Below are positions 27,459-36,727 of a stretch of DNA of 59,272 nucleotides, piece by piece. The position numbers and the translations under genes were made by a program. This DNA comes from Verrucomicrobiota bacterium (GTDB lineage Bacteria > Verrucomicrobiota > Verrucomicrobiia > Limisphaerales > SIBE01): NCBI GenBank assembly GCA_016871535.1, contig VHCZ01000008.1, positions 1 through 59,272 on the forward strand, written 5' to 3'. The first letter of the stretch is position 1, and each line of letters starts with the position of its first letter. Below the pieces are notes generated by a model. It saw only the letters and a list, made by a program, of their open reading frames with translations, was not told the DNA's origin and searched no databases.

Positions 27459-28022
27459 TGGGGGGCGGTATCGCTCGCTTCCGATTCTGCCGAGGCGAAT
27501 GTCGTCGCGTATGGTGATGCGATGGTCATGACCTGGGGGTCGGGCGAAATGTACGATGGAGACACTTTCTTCCGCAAGAACGAAGAACGAGGTCCCAGCA
27601 ATCACAGTTTGACTTCGGTAGGACGAACCTGTCCCAGCGAGCCGCCTCCAAGGTGGTCCGGTGTTCCCAATACGTCGGACACGGCTCGCCGGGATGGACT
27701 CGTCCTGCCGTGGAAAACATTCGACGTCATGGAAGCAGTCCGGCTGAGCCGAACGATTTCCGTTTTCAGGATGGGTCCCTCTGGAACATGCGCCGCCACG
27801 GCGGCGAATGGAACGGATTATCCGGCTTTGCCGGGCTCGGCGACGATTCCGGCCGGCGCCCGTTCCGTTCGCATCCGCGTGATCCCCATTGACGACACCG
27901 CGGTGGAGCCTCCGGAAACCGTCATTCTGACGCTGCAAAGCGATCCCGGCTACGCGATTGGCGGAGTCGGCAGCGCCGCCGTGACCATCCTCGACAACGA
28001 CGTGGGCTTGCCCTTCCCATAA
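27459..28022 (+). pseudogene. Calx-beta domain fossil interrupted by an A-type repeat
   Basis: The reading frame ending at 28022 contains [12 protein letters not shown], then [40 protein letters not shown] and AAVTILDND. This is the second half of a Calx-beta (Na/Ca-exchanger-type) domain, a module common in secreted Verrucomicrobiota adhesins. The N-terminal half, signal peptide and any other domains are missing. A diverged A element (27617-27709) sits just upstream of the recognisable domain. The frame happens to be open for 208 residues, but only about 70 of these are domain sequence. It is a remnant of a larger gene. The upstream limit is approximate. Confidence 0.6.
27617..27709. repeat. 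diverged family A element (93 bp)
   Basis: GGTAGGACGAACCTGTCCCA ... GGGATGGACTCGTCCTGCC. The ends are recognisably A-type but the spacer is 9 bp longer than in the other copies. Confidence 0.75.
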
Positions 28023-28139
28023 CTCTCAGAGTGTGTTTGAAAGATTGTGGCAGCCGACATGAGGAGGCTCATTTCCTCCTGATTGTTGAGGAAATCAGAG
28101 CCTCGTTACCTGGGCTGCTACAGCAAACGGCGTTTTCTA

Positions 28140-29174
28140 CTAGCGGGCATGCGCCGCGGCGAGCGCCGCCACGGCCCAGCTTGTAGCGCAGACGGAGATG
28201 AACTGGTCCCTGTCGTGCGGGAAACCGGCGTCGAAGAACGTTTGCACCGGTTTGGATCGTGTCTTCACGTGCCACGTGCCGTCCTCCAATTGCGTATCGA
28301 GCAGGAACCGAACGCCGCGCTGATAGACGGAGTGATCGACCGGCATTCCCGTTTCGCGCAACACGAACAAGGTCTGTCCTGTGGCGTAGGCGTCGCTCTT
28401 CATCTCGGCGAGCTGCGCCCACCCGCCGTCGGGCTGCTGGCCTTCTTGCACCGCGACGCGCGCCGTTTCGATCTGCTCGCGGTCTGCACCCAGCAAGTGC
28501 AAGCCCCAGAACCGCGAATTCCGATCTTCCTGAGTCTTGGGGCGGTTTTCGACAAGCCACCGCTTGGCTTTGGCAACGGCTCCTTCTGCGGCGGAGGCGT
28601 CGCTCGTCGAAAGGAATCTTTGCATGTAATAAGCCACAATTGTCGTGGCGGTGAAGGCCGAGTCCTCCAAAGGCGGGCGGACGGTGTTGCTCCAGAAGCG
28701 GCCATCCTCCGCTTGCGTTTTCAGGAGATACGCGATCATGGCCGCGGTCGTGTCGTCGCGGTCCCAATTCGCCAGGTGCAACGCCCAGAGACCGTAACCG
28801 ACGGTCATGGATTTGCCGCCGATGCCGGTCCCGTCCCTGAGATCGCCGGCGCGGGAGCGGAAAGACTCATGCGTAAAGCGGGCTTGCGCTCGGAAAAGAT
28901 TCTCGTCGATTTTGAATCCATGCTGGCGCGCGATCACCATGGCTTGCATGGGGAGGGTTTGATGGTGGCACGAAAAACAGGCGCGCTTTTCCGAGTAAAT
29001 GGCGGCGCTTTTCTCCAAAGTCCGCAAACCGGCTTCGACAGCCTTGCCAATCTGCGGCTGTTCAGCGGCCGAATCCCCGGCCCGCGAGGCCGGCACGCCA
29101 GCCAGGAGCGCGAAGGCCAAGAATATCCGCCGGAGATCAGGTTCAAAGCCGCAGGTCGAGAGAATGGGTTTCAT
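28140..29174 (-). CDS. secreted alpha/alpha-toroid protein with a CxxCH motif
   Basis: 344 residues. An N-terminal signal helix (about 15-32, IFLAFALLAGVPASRA) is followed by a CxxCH motif at 66-70 (ACFSCHHQTLPM), then repeated Trp/Gly-rich helical repeats of the prenyltransferase / squalene-cyclase toroid type (GYGLWALHLANWDRD, LLKTQAEDGRFW, QQPDGGWAQ, TQLEDGTWHV). The catalytic DxDD motif of squalene-hopene cyclases is not present, so cyclase activity is unlikely. Related SCHH-containing proteins are common in Verrucomicrobiota and Planctomycetota next to DUF1501/DUF1549 genes; here a DUF1501 gene follows upstream on the same strand. Heme binding by the CxxCH is plausible but unproved. Confidence 0.7.
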   Translation of the reverse strand: MKPILSTCGFEPDLRRIFLAFALLAGVPASRAGDSAAEQPQIGKAVEAGLRTLEKSAAIYSEKRACFSCHHQTLPMQAMVIARQHGFKIDENLFRAQARFTHESFRSRAGDLRDGTGIGGKSMTVGYGLWALHLANWDRDDTTAAMIAYLLKTQAEDGRFWSNTVRPPLEDSAFTATTIVAYYMQRFLSTSDASAAEGAVAKAKRWLVENRPKTQEDRNSRFWGLHLLGADREQIETARVAVQEGQQPDGGWAQLAEMKSDAYATGQTLFVLRETGMPVDHSVYQRGVRFLLDTQLEDGTWHVKTRSKPVQTFFDAGFPHDRDQFISVCATSWAVAALAAAHAR

Positions 29175-29211
29175 AGGAAGTGTTCAGTCACGGCTGATCG
29201 AATCTCGCGAA

Positions 29212-29283
29212 AGGAGCGCGGGCAGCCTGCCCGCGCTCTTCTCGAAACCTTCAGCAACACGCGGGCAAGCTGCCCGGGCTCCT
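29212..29283. repeat. palindromic element, family N (72 bp)
   Basis: AGGAGCGCGGGCAGCCTGCC ... GGGCAAGCTGCCCGGGCTCCT. Two inverted hairpins (GCGCGGGCA-GCC-TGCCCGCGC and GGGCA-AGC-TGCCC). Lies between the toroid gene and the DUF1501 gene. Confidence 0.8.
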
Positions 29284-29314
29284 GCTTGAACCAGCCGTAT
29301 GTCGATCAACGGGT

Positions 29315-30760
29315 TCACGCCAGAATCTCGCTCACCACGCGCGCGCGGCTCACGGGCGAGTCCGTGAGCGTTTCTTCGCGGCCATGGTGCGGATAAGCCA
29401 GTTTGTCGTGGTCGAGGCCGAGCTGGTGAAGGATCGTGGCGTGGAGGTCCGGCACGCTCACCCGCTCCTCGACCGCCCGGTAACCCACCTCGTCGGTCGC
29501 GCCGTGAACCTGGCCCGCTTTGAATCCGCCGCCCGCCAGGAAAAGGCTGAACGCATTGCGATTGTGGTCGCGGCCCGTTCCATTTTGCGAGACGGGCAAA
29601 CGCCCGAATTCACCGGCCCAGATCACAATGGTCGAGTCGAGCAATCCGCGCGCTTTGAGATCCTGGATCAGCGCCGCCGACGGCAGATCGGTCATGCGGC
29701 AGATTTCCTCGAGTTCTGTTTTGACGTTCTTGTGGCTGTCCCACGGCTGGAACTGCGGTTTTACCGGCGGGAAAATCTGAACGAACCGGACGCCGGCTTC
29801 GACCAGCCGCCGCGCCATCAGACAACGCAATCCGTAGCCTGCCGTCACTGGGTTATCGATGCCGTAAAACTTCCGGGTGGCCTCGGACTCGCGGGCCAGA
29901 TCCAACGTTCCTTCCGCCGCCAACTGCATGCGGGCGGCGAGTTCGTAATTCTGGATGCGCGCTTCGAGTTCGGATTCGTAGGAGTATTGTGCGCGGTGCG
30001 CTTGATTCAGCTTCGCGAGCAGGTCGAGCTTGTCGCGCTGCACTTCTGAAGGAACCGGAACCGCGGGGTGCAAATTCAGGACGGGCGCGCCTTTGGTGCT
30101 GACTTCGGTGCCGCGATACCGGGCGGGCAGCCAGCCGTTTTGCCAGAGCAGCGTGCCGCTCGTGTTGTAGCCATCGGGATCCCGCAGGACGATATAGGCT
30201 GGCAGATTCTGGTTCTCGGTGCCGAGCGCATAGCTGATCCAGGAGCCGAGCGCGGGCCGTCCGGGAAAGATCTTGCCCGTGTTGAACATCACGAGCGCTT
30301 CGGTGTGATTGTTGTGTTCGGTGTGCATCGAGCGCACCAGCGTGATGTCATCCGCCAGCGCGCCAATGTGAGGAATCACTTCGGAAAGCTCCATCCCGCA
30401 CTGGCCTTGGCGGTGGAAAGCGAACGGTGTCCCCATCAATTTGTTCGCCTCGCTCCCTTTCTGGAACATTTCGACTTTGACGCTGTGGACCTTGCCGTCG
30501 TGCTGTTTCAGGTCCGGTTTCGGATCGAACAAATCCATCTGGCTGGGCCCGCCGTTCTGCATCAGCAGGATGACCGCGTTGGCCCTGGCCGGGAAATGCG
30601 GGCGCAAACGCCGCGGGTCCGGGCCGTGGGCTGGCGAAACCGATGAGGCTTGCGCGTGTAGAAGGAATCTCAACGCCAGCGCGCCGAACCCCAGGCTTGA
30701 GACCTGGAGCATTTGCCGGCGCGACAGGCCGGCGTGAAGGAATGGAGGCGTTCTTTGCAT
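29315..30760 (-). CDS. DUF1501 family Tat-exported protein
   Basis: 481 residues. A twin-arginine signal (LSRRQMLQVSSLGFGALAL, residues 13-31) is followed by the DUF1501 body: ARANAVILLMQNGGPSQMDL, DLFDPKPDLKQHDGK, SMHTEHNNHTEALVMFNTG, LMARRLVEAGVRFVQIF, VIWAGEFGRLP and GRDHNRNAFSLFLAGGGFK. The fold belongs to the alkaline phosphatase / sulfatase superfamily and is often annotated as a sulfatase-like protein, but it lacks the formylglycine motif. In planctomycetes and Verrucomicrobiota its usual partner is a DUF1549/DUF1553 cytochrome; no such partner is seen here. The substrate is unknown. Confidence 0.9.
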   Translation of the reverse strand: MQRTPPFLHAGLSRRQMLQVSSLGFGALALRFLLHAQASSVSPAHGPDPRRLRPHFPARANAVILLMQNGGPSQMDLFDPKPDLKQHDGKVHSVKVEMFQKGSEANKLMGTPFAFHRQGQCGMELSEVIPHIGALADDITLVRSMHTEHNNHTEALVMFNTGKIFPGRPALGSWISYALGTENQNLPAYIVLRDPDGYNTSGTLLWQNGWLPARYRGTEVSTKGAPVLNLHPAVPVPSEVQRDKLDLLAKLNQAHRAQYSYESELEARIQNYELAARMQLAAEGTLDLARESEATRKFYGIDNPVTAGYGLRCLMARRLVEAGVRFVQIFPPVKPQFQPWDSHKNVKTELEEICRMTDLPSAALIQDLKARGLLDSTIVIWAGEFGRLPVSQNGTGRDHNRNAFSLFLAGGGFKAGQVHGATDEVGYRAVEERVSVPDLHATILHQLGLDHDKLAYPHHGREETLTDSPVSRARVVSEILA

Positions 30761-30808
30761 AATCGACCAAGTCTATTCGGACGCGCCAGAATTCGCCGGC
30801 ATTTTCCA

Positions 30809-30832
30809 AGCCTGCTGACGTCGGAGCAGGCT
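30809..30832. terminator. hairpin between the parvulin and DUF1501 genes
   Basis: AGCCTGCT-GACGTCGG-AGCAGGCT, an 8-bp perfect stem, lying downstream of nothing on the plus strand but in the 5' region of the parvulin's downstream neighbour on the minus strand. It is followed by another hairpin-prone GC run (GCGCCGCGAAGCGGGGCGC). It could be a terminator or another REP-like unit. Confidence 0.35.
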
Positions 30833-30885
30833 AAAGCTCTGAAGGTCGCGTTCCCGGCGCCGCGAAGCGGGGCGCGAGGCAGCGC

Positions 30886-31980
30886 TCACTTTCCATCGAC
30901 AACCTGCACGTCAGCGGCCTTCTTTAGCTTCTCGACGTAGGCCGGCAGGTCTTTTTCGACTTCCTGTTTGAGCAATCCTTGCTTGATCCGTTCCACGACG
31001 CGCGAAAACTCCATCGTCCGGGTCGGAATCCGTTCCAGCGCTTTGATGATGTGGTAACCGTAACGCGTCGTGACCAGGTCGCTGGTCTGATTGGGCGCCA
31101 GCGAAAACGCCGCCGCTTCGAATTCAGGCACGACAGAGCGAGAGCGATCGTCCCGCGCGCGGGCGATGGTGTATTCTCCGCCCCGGTCCTTCGAGGGGGT
31201 GTCTTCGGAGAATTCCTTGACCAGCGTGGCGAAATCATCCCCTTTCTTGGCGCGATCCAGGATTTTCTCGGCGAGACGGCGCTTATCCAGTTTCTGGTCC
31301 GCAGGCAAATCCTGTCCGGTCTTTGGGTCCTGCGTGGAAAACAAAATGTGGCTGACGCGAGCCAGTTCCGGTTCTTGAAACAACTCCGGACTCTTGTCGT
31401 AGAACTCGCGCGCCTGGGATTCTGTGACCACTTTCTTCGCCCGGATCTCGCGGTCGATGACGGACTCCACGATCGCCTGTTCGAGCATTTGCGCGCGGTA
31501 TTGTTCGGGGGTCATTCCCACAGCGAGGAGTTGGCGGTTGAAGGACTCTTCCGACGGCGCTTGCTTCTTCTGCGCGGCCACGAGCTCTTCGACGAGCCCT
31601 TTGGCTTTGGTCCGGTCTGCCTCTGTGGCACGGCTCAACACCAGTTGCGTCGTGACGAGTTTGTCCAGAATGTCGGCCTCGATTTTCTTGCGCATCGCAT
31701 CGGGAACCAGCTTCCCGGCGGCCGCCTGGGTCGCTTTGAACGCCACGTACAAATCGTCCACCTGGCTTTGCCGCACTTCCACGCCCTTTCCTTTGGCGAG
31801 AATCCGGTCCGCAAAGAGGTTGGTGGCGGAAACGGAGAACAGAGGTTTGGGGGGAGCCTGAGGGGCGGGATCCGCGGCCTGGACGGAGGAGAAGCTTTCA
31901 GCCAGCACGAGTGCCGCCAAAAGGACCGTCGCACATTTCTGGGAAGCTCCCACGGCCAGCAAGCCGTACGCGCTGGCCAT
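30886..31980 (-). CDS. parvulin-type peptidyl-prolyl isomerase (SurA/PrsA-like)
   Basis: 364 residues from the ATG at 31980. A signal sequence (VLLAALVLAESFSSVQA) is followed by an N-terminal chaperone-like helical region (~45-200) and one parvulin domain (~205-318: ARVSHILFST, FATLVKEFSEDT, LAPNQTSDLVTTRYGYHIIK). It probably assists folding of outer-membrane or exported proteins. The start codon lies inside a repeat arm (GGCCATGAAC, L type) directly next to family C element 31986-32070. The frame stays open through these repeats to 32223, so the original 5' end may have been altered by the insertion. Confidence 0.87.
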   Translation of the reverse strand: MASAYGLLAVGASQKCATVLLAALVLAESFSSVQAADPAPQAPPKPLFSVSATNLFADRILAKGKGVEVRQSQVDDLYVAFKATQAAAGKLVPDAMRKKIEADILDKLVTTQLVLSRATEADRTKAKGLVEELVAAQKKQAPSEESFNRQLLAVGMTPEQYRAQMLEQAIVESVIDREIRAKKVVTESQAREFYDKSPELFQEPELARVSHILFSTQDPKTGQDLPADQKLDKRRLAEKILDRAKKGDDFATLVKEFSEDTPSKDRGGEYTIARARDDRSRSVVPEFEAAAFSLAPNQTSDLVTTRYGYHIIKALERIPTRTMEFSRVVERIKQGLLKQEVEKDLPAYVEKLKKAADVQVVDGK

Positions 31981-31985
31981 GAACT

Positions 31986-32116
31986 GGTAAGGACGCGTTT
32001 CACCGCGTCCCTGAAATGGTCTTTCCGGTCGCAGAGTAAAGTCAGGGAAGGAGTGGAATCCGTTCCTACCGGGTTCATGGGAAGCTTCCACGGCCTCCCA
32101 CCCGCGCGCACGGGCC
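31986..32116. repeat. palindromic element family C copy 2, followed by an L unit
   Basis: C: 31986-32070, GGTAAGGACGCGTTTCACCG ... GGAATCCGTTCCTACC. L: about 32074-32112, TTCATGGGAAGCTTCCACGG ... GGGCCTTGAA. They sit at the start of the parvulin gene, whose ATG is in the adjoining repeat arm. Confidence 0.85.
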
Positions 32117-32219
32117 TTGAACCCATCGCGGTGCTGCTGCGCCGCCGCATCGACGGAAGACCGGCTGCGCGGCAACGCGGCCCTACCGTGTTCTTGGAAA
32201 GGAGTCATGTTCGATGCGA

Positions 32220-33809
32220 TCAAAGTTTCACCACGCGCACGTTGCTGATATCGGCATCCCTCCGCACTTCCTCCAGCAACTCTTGCGGCGGAATGCTGTC
32301 CAGGTTCAAAACCGTCAGGGCTTGCCCGCCGACTTTTTCACGGCCCAGGCTCATGCTCGCGATGTTGACCTGATATTTGCCCATGAGCGTGCCGATGTAT
32401 CCGACAATACCGGGCCGGTCTTTGTTCGTCATCAGGAACAGCACACCTGAAGGGACGATTTCCACCGGCTGGCTGTTCAACCGCACGATGCGCGGCTGGC
32501 TGTGCGAGCCGTAAAATGTTCCGCCCGCCGAAATCTTCTGGTCCCCCGAAAAGGCCGCCACGTGCAGCCATTCGCTGTAATCCGTTTCCTCGTTGGATTT
32601 GATTTCCTCCACGAGCAGGCCGAGCGACAGCGCCAGAGTCCGCACGTTCACCTGGTTGACGTCCTTTCCTCCGGCCGATTCCAGGAAACCTTTCAAGACC
32701 GAGCGCGTGATCGGGTCGCCCGGCAACGCCGTGGCTTTGCCTCCGTACGTGACGACGAGCCGGTCGTTCCGCTTCGGCGCCAGTTGCGCGAGCAGGCGTC
32801 CGAGCTTTTCGCCCAGGTGCAAATAGGGTCTCACCTGCGCGTAGGTCTTGGCATCGAGATTGGGGAGATTCACGGCGTTGCGCACGGCGCCGCTCAGCAG
32901 AAAATCCGTGATCGCCTCCGCCACTTCAATCCCAACGTTGTCCTGCGCTTCCTCGGTGCTCGCGCCGAGGTGAGGCGTCATGATCACCTGAGCCAGGTTG
33001 CGCAACGGAAAATCCTTGGGAGGCGGCTCGGCTTCGTAAACGTCCAGCGCCGCCCCTGCGACCTGGCCGCTTTGAATTGCCGCGCCCAAGTCCGTCTCGT
33101 TGATGATCCCGCCCCGCGCGCAATTCAGCACGCGGACGCCTTTCTTCATTTTCGCGAACGCCGCGGCGTCGATCATGCCTTTGGTCTCATCGGACATCGG
33201 CATGTGAACCGTGATGAAATCCGACCGGGCGTAAAGCTCATCCAGTTCGACCATTTCCACCTGCAAAGCTTTCGCGCGGGACAAAGCCAGATAAGGGTCG
33301 AAGGCGAGAACCCGCATGCCGAACGCCATGGCCCGGCGCGCGACTTCGCTTCCGATGCGGCCCATGCCCAGAATGCCCAGCGTCTTGTTGCACAGTTCGA
33401 CGCCCTGGAACGCTTTTCGATTCCACTCGCCGGCCTTCATCGAGGCGTGCGCCTGGGGAATCTTTCGCGCCAACGCCATGAGCATGGAAAACGTCAGTTC
33501 CGCCGTCGAAATCGTGTTCCCGCCCGGCGTGTTCATGACCACGATCCCGCGCTGAGTCGCCGCTTCGACATCGACGTTATCGACGCCCACGCCGGCGCGC
33601 CCGACGACGCGGAGCTTCGGGGCCGCTTCCATCACTGTGCGTGTGATCTTGGTCTCGGAACGCACGACCATGGCGGCGACCTCCGCGACCCACGAAAGCA
33701 AGTCGGGTTCGAGCAGCCGCTTCGGCAGCACGTTCACTTCAAACTCAGAACGCTGCTGAAAATACGCGATCCCTTTCGGTGAAATCGGGTCGCAAATCAG
33801 AACCTTCAT
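32220..33809 (-). CDS. serA: D-3-phosphoglycerate dehydrogenase
   Basis: 529 residues, the long type of PGDH that starts serine synthesis by oxidising 3-phosphoglycerate. Present are the NAD-binding GILGMGRIGSEVARR (~148-162), the substrate-binding RAGVGVDNVDVEAA and NTPGGNTISTAEL, the catalytic arginine in NCARGGIINE, and the glutamate-histidine pair in YEAEPP and TPHLGASTEEAQ. Residues ~320-450 are the intervening domain and ~455-529 an ACT domain (FLMTNKDRPGIVGYIGTLMG) for feedback control, presumably by serine. I choose the start ATG 33809 (MKVLICDPISPKG); the open frame above it has no similarity. Confidence 0.96.
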   Translation of the reverse strand: MKVLICDPISPKGIAYFQQRSEFEVNVLPKRLLEPDLLSWVAEVAAMVVRSETKITRTVMEAAPKLRVVGRAGVGVDNVDVEAATQRGIVVMNTPGGNTISTAELTFSMLMALARKIPQAHASMKAGEWNRKAFQGVELCNKTLGILGMGRIGSEVARRAMAFGMRVLAFDPYLALSRAKALQVEMVELDELYARSDFITVHMPMSDETKGMIDAAAFAKMKKGVRVLNCARGGIINETDLGAAIQSGQVAGAALDVYEAEPPPKDFPLRNLAQVIMTPHLGASTEEAQDNVGIEVAEAITDFLLSGAVRNAVNLPNLDAKTYAQVRPYLHLGEKLGRLLAQLAPKRNDRLVVTYGGKATALPGDPITRSVLKGFLESAGGKDVNQVNVRTLALSLGLLVEEIKSNEETDYSEWLHVAAFSGDQKISAGGTFYGSHSQPRIVRLNSQPVEIVPSGVLFLMTNKDRPGIVGYIGTLMGKYQVNIASMSLGREKVGGQALTVLNLDSIPPQELLEEVRRDADISNVRVVKL

Positions 33810-33916
33810 ATCAAATGAGGTGCGGAGTGTAAGAAAAGCGACCGGCAGGGTCAAATCGCATTGCAGAGCGGGCGGCATGTGCGCGTGTCGGTTTTGCGTC
33901 GCCATTTGCGAGCGAA

Positions 33917-34032
33917 GTAGCGCAGGCTTTCGAGCCTGCGGGTTCACGGAGCTTTCCAGCTCCGTTTCGCGAGCTGCGCCCCCCGGGGACTGGAAAGTCC
34001 CCCAAACCGGCAGGCTGGAAAGCCTGCCCTAC
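33917..34032. repeat. palindromic element, family E copy (serA-symporter gap)
   Basis: GTAGCGCAGGCTTTCGAGCC ... GGCAGGCTGGAAAGCCTGCCCTAC (116 bp). The left unit is GTAG + CGCAGGCT-TTCG-AGCCTGCG; relative to other E copies the outer G.C pair has changed to C.G on both sides. An inner CGGAGCT-TTCC-AGCTCCG hairpin is present. Confidence 0.87.
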
Positions 34033-34135
34033 AAAATGAGACGCGCCCAGATGCGCCACGCCCTCGCTGATTGCAAGGCGCGGGAGGAGCCATTAGCATC
34101 GCGGCCTTGCAGCCGAACGATCAACCGAATTGCGC

Positions 34136-35443
34136 GTGAGCCCCTCGCCTCCCAGCACGCCCTCTGCCCTCACGCCCTGGTACCGCATCCTTTATGTCCA
34201 GGTGCTGATCGCGGTGCTCATCGGGATCCTGGTCGGGTTTGCGTTCCCGGAGTTCGGCAAATCGTTGAAGCCGCTGGGGGACGGATTCATCAAACTGGTC
34301 AAGATGTTGATCACGCCGCTCATCTTCTGCACGGTCGTTCATGGCGTGGCGTCGATGAGCGATTTGAAAAAACTGGGGCGCGTCGGGATCAAAGCGCTGG
34401 TTTATTTCGAGGTCGTCTCGACGTTGGCGCTGGTGATCGGCCTGGTGGTGGTGAACGTCCTCAAGCCGGGCGTCGGCTTCAATATCGATCCCGCGACTCT
34501 CGATCCGCAAATCGGCCGGGCCTACGCGCAAAAGGCGCACTCGATGGGGGTGGTTTCCTTTTTCCTCAATATCATTCCGAACACGCTGTTCGACGCTTTC
34601 GTAACGGGCGATCTGCTCCAGGCGCTGCTGGTCTCGGGCCTGACCGCGTTCGCGATCACCTTCATGGGCGAGCGCGGCAAGCCCGTGTTGCACGCCCTCG
34701 AGTATGCGTCGCAAATCCTTTTCGGAATCATGCGCATCGTCGTGGCGGTAGCTCCGCTCGGCGCGCTCGGGGCGATGGCGTTCACGATTGGCAGCTACGG
34801 ACTGGGCGCCTTGAATCGGCTGGTGATGTTGATGGTCTGTTTTTACGCGACGGCGGCGCTCTTTGTTTTCATCGTCCTCGGAGCGATCGCCGCCGCGAGC
34901 GGATTCTCGATTTTGCGTTTTCTGGCTTACATCACCGAGGAACTGATGCTCGTGCTCGGCACCAGTTCTTCGGAAACCGCCTTGCCAGGGATGCTTCAAA
35001 AAATGCGGCGTCTCGGTTGCGCGGAATCGACCGTGGGACTGGTGATTCCAACGGGCTACAGCTTCAACCCGGACGGCACGAGCATCTACATGACGATGGC
35101 GGCAGTCTTTCTGGCGCAAGCCACCAACACGCCGCTCACGCTGGGGCAGCAGCTCACCTTGCTGTTCGTGGCGATGATTTCTTCCAAAGGCGCGAGCGGT
35201 GTGACCGGCGCGGGGTTCATCGCGCTCGCGGCGACGCTCGCGGTGATCCCTACGGTGCCGATCGCTTCGCTGGCGATCCTCGTCGGCATCGACCGATTCA
35301 TGAGCGAATGCCGCGCGCTGGTGAACCTGATCGGCAATGGCGTCGCGACGGTCGCTATCAGCCGGTGGGAGCGGGAAGTGTCGGTGGAAACCTTGAACAA
35401 GAACTTGGCTGAATCGCACCCAGATGCTCAGCCTCATTCGTAG
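34136..35443 (+). CDS. dctA: dicarboxylate/cation symporter (DAACS family)
   Basis: About 435 residues with eight membrane helices and two re-entrant loops. Family marks are [39 protein letters not shown] (the serine-rich loop), [20 protein letters not shown] and [20 protein letters not shown]. These match the DctA/GltP family that imports C4-dicarboxylates or glutamate with protons or sodium. The NPDGTSIY segment favours C4-dicarboxylates. The GTG at 34136 is chosen; TTG 34130 is in-frame. It stands alone between serA (divergent) and the glycoside-hydrolase-like gene (30 bp downstream). Confidence 0.92.
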   Translation: MSPSPPSTPSALTPWYRILYVQVLIAVLIGILVGFAFPEFGKSLKPLGDGFIKLVKMLITPLIFCTVVHGVASMSDLKKLGRVGIKALVYFEVVSTLALVIGLVVVNVLKPGVGFNIDPATLDPQIGRAYAQKAHSMGVVSFFLNIIPNTLFDAFVTGDLLQALLVSGLTAFAITFMGERGKPVLHALEYASQILFGIMRIVVAVAPLGALGAMAFTIGSYGLGALNRLVMLMVCFYATAALFVFIVLGAIAAASGFSILRFLAYITEELMLVLGTSSSETALPGMLQKMRRLGCAESTVGLVIPTGYSFNPDGTSIYMTMAAVFLAQATNTPLTLGQQLTLLFVAMISSKGASGVTGAGFIALAATLAVIPTVPIASLAILVGIDRFMSECRALVNLIGNGVATVAISRWEREVSVETLNKNLAESHPDAQPHS

Positions 35444-35473
35444 CGGCGAGCTGTTCGCGCCAAGGCGAGGCAA

Positions 35474-36727
35474 ATGAAATTCGTGAAAGGCCTTCTCGTT
35501 CCGGTTTGCCTGATCGGCCTCAGCCTCTTCTTGAGTTGCCAGACTGCGCCGCGCACGGAAGGAACCAGATCGCCGAGCAAGCAGACTTCCCAGGAACCTG
35601 ACGGTAGGGCGAGCCTGTCCCCAGCGAGCCGGTCCGGACGTGTTCCACGCACGGGCAGCGGCTCGCCGGGACGGACTCGCCCTACCCTGGACCGCGTCGC
35701 CGTTGCGCCGGATGCGCGGGGTTTCATGCTCGCAAAGTCACGCCGAGCCTTTCATCCCTGGGGCATGAACTACGGCAACGCGGGCCGTTTGATGGAAGAT
35801 TTCTGGGATCGCGACTGGGACACGCTGGCTGGAGATTTCCGCGAGCTGAAGGCGCTCGGCGCAAATGTCGTGCGCGTCCACCTTCAGTTCGGAAAGTTCA
35901 TGAAGGCAGCGGACCGTCCAGATGTCCATGCCTTGACGCAATTCCGCCGGCTGCTGCGGCTCGCGGAAAGCACGGGAATTTATCTCGATGTTACCGGGTT
36001 GGCGTGTTACCGGCCGAGCGATGTGCCGGCGTGGTTCGACGCGCTCGAAGAGACGGCGCGTTGGGCGGCGCAGGCGAAATTCTGGGAGGCGGCCGCCGAG
36101 ATTGGGGCGTCGAGCCCGGCGGTGTTTTGCTACGATTTGATCAACGAACCGATTTCACCCGGCCAACGCCGCGAGCCGGGAAAATGGCGATCGGGCAGCT
36201 TGTTCGGCGGTTACGACTTCCTGCAATACATCGCGCTGGATCCCGGCGGCCGCACGCGTGAACACATCGCGAGTCAATGGATCGAACGCATGACCGCGGC
36301 GATTCGCAAACACGACCGGCAGGCCTTGATCACGGTCGGACTTCTCCCGTGGTCGCGGCAGTGGAAGCATCTGTCCGGTTTCGTGCCTGAAAGAACCGCT
36401 TCGCAACTGGATTTCATCAGCGTGCACATTTATCCGAACCGCGACCTTCCGGACGAGGCGATGGAATCGCTCCGCATCTGCAGCGCGGGCAAACCGGTCG
36501 TGATCGAGGAAACCTTCCCGCTTCAGTGCGACGTGGACCAACTGGAGAAATTCCTGCGCGCGTCCCGCGAGATCGCTTGCGGGTGGATCGGCCATTATGA
36601 CGGCGACACCCCGGAGCAATTGGATGGATTGGAACGCGCGGGGAAGCTCGGCATTTCGCAAAGCATCTACCGCTCATGGATGAGAATGTTCGTTCGCCTC
36701 AAACCCGAGTTCGCCCCCGATCCATAA
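35474..36727 (+). CDS. GH5-like glycoside hydrolase lipoprotein with an in-frame A element
   Basis: 417 residues. Lipoprotein signal LVPVCLIGLSLFLSCQTA (lipobox cysteine ~22), then about 28 residues encoded by repeat A (GRASLSPASRSGRVPR...), then a (beta/alpha)8 cellulase-superfamily domain: FHPWGMNYG (~95), GANVVRVHLQFGKFM, the acid/base candidate E225 in FCYDLINEPI and the nucleophile candidate E345 or E346 in KPVVIEETFPLQ. The spacing fits clan GH-A (GH5-like); the substrate is unknown. The element lies between the lipobox and the catalytic domain, where a flexible linker is normally tolerated, so the protein is probably functional. It converges with and slightly overlaps the ankyrin remnant. 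Confidence 0.78.
   Translation: MKFVKGLLVPVCLIGLSLFLSCQTAPRTEGTRSPSKQTSQEPDGRASLSPASRSGRVPRTGSGSPGRTRPTLDRVAVAPDARGFMLAKSRRAFHPWGMNYGNAGRLMEDFWDRDWDTLAGDFRELKALGANVVRVHLQFGKFMKAADRPDVHALTQFRRLLRLAESTGIYLDVTGLACYRPSDVPAWFDALEETARWAAQAKFWEAAAEIGASSPAVFCYDLINEPISPGQRREPGKWRSGSLFGGYDFLQYIALDPGGRTREHIASQWIERMTAAIRKHDRQALITVGLLPWSRQWKHLSGFVPERTASQLDFISVHIYPNRDLPDEAMESLRICSAGKPVVIEETFPLQCDVDQLEKFLRASREIACGWIGHYDGDTPEQLDGLERAGKLGISQSIYRSWMRMFVRLKPEFAPDP
35603..35686. repeat. palindromic element, family A copy inside the GH5-like gene
   Basis: 84 bp, GGTAGGGCGAGCCTGTCCCC ... GGACTCGCCCTACC, read in frame 1 (GRASLSPASR...). It forms a linker directly after the lipoprotein signal. Confidence 0.93.

Noticed and set aside
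28140-29174. Squalene-hopene cyclase
   Set aside because: Toroid repeats are present but the catalytic DxDD motif is not; a CxxCH motif and signal peptide point to a secreted protein of unknown function.
29315-30760. Active sulfatase annotation for the DUF1501 protein
   Set aside because: No C-x-P-S-R formylglycine motif; the DUF1501 family has no established sulfatase activity.
30979-32373. 464-residue plus-strand frame opposite the parvulin gene
   Set aside because: Antisense shadow without motifs.
33820-35412. 530-residue plus-strand frame across the symporter gene
   Set aside because: Out-of-frame reading of dctA; composition dominated by Arg/Gly/Ala typical of high-GC shadows.
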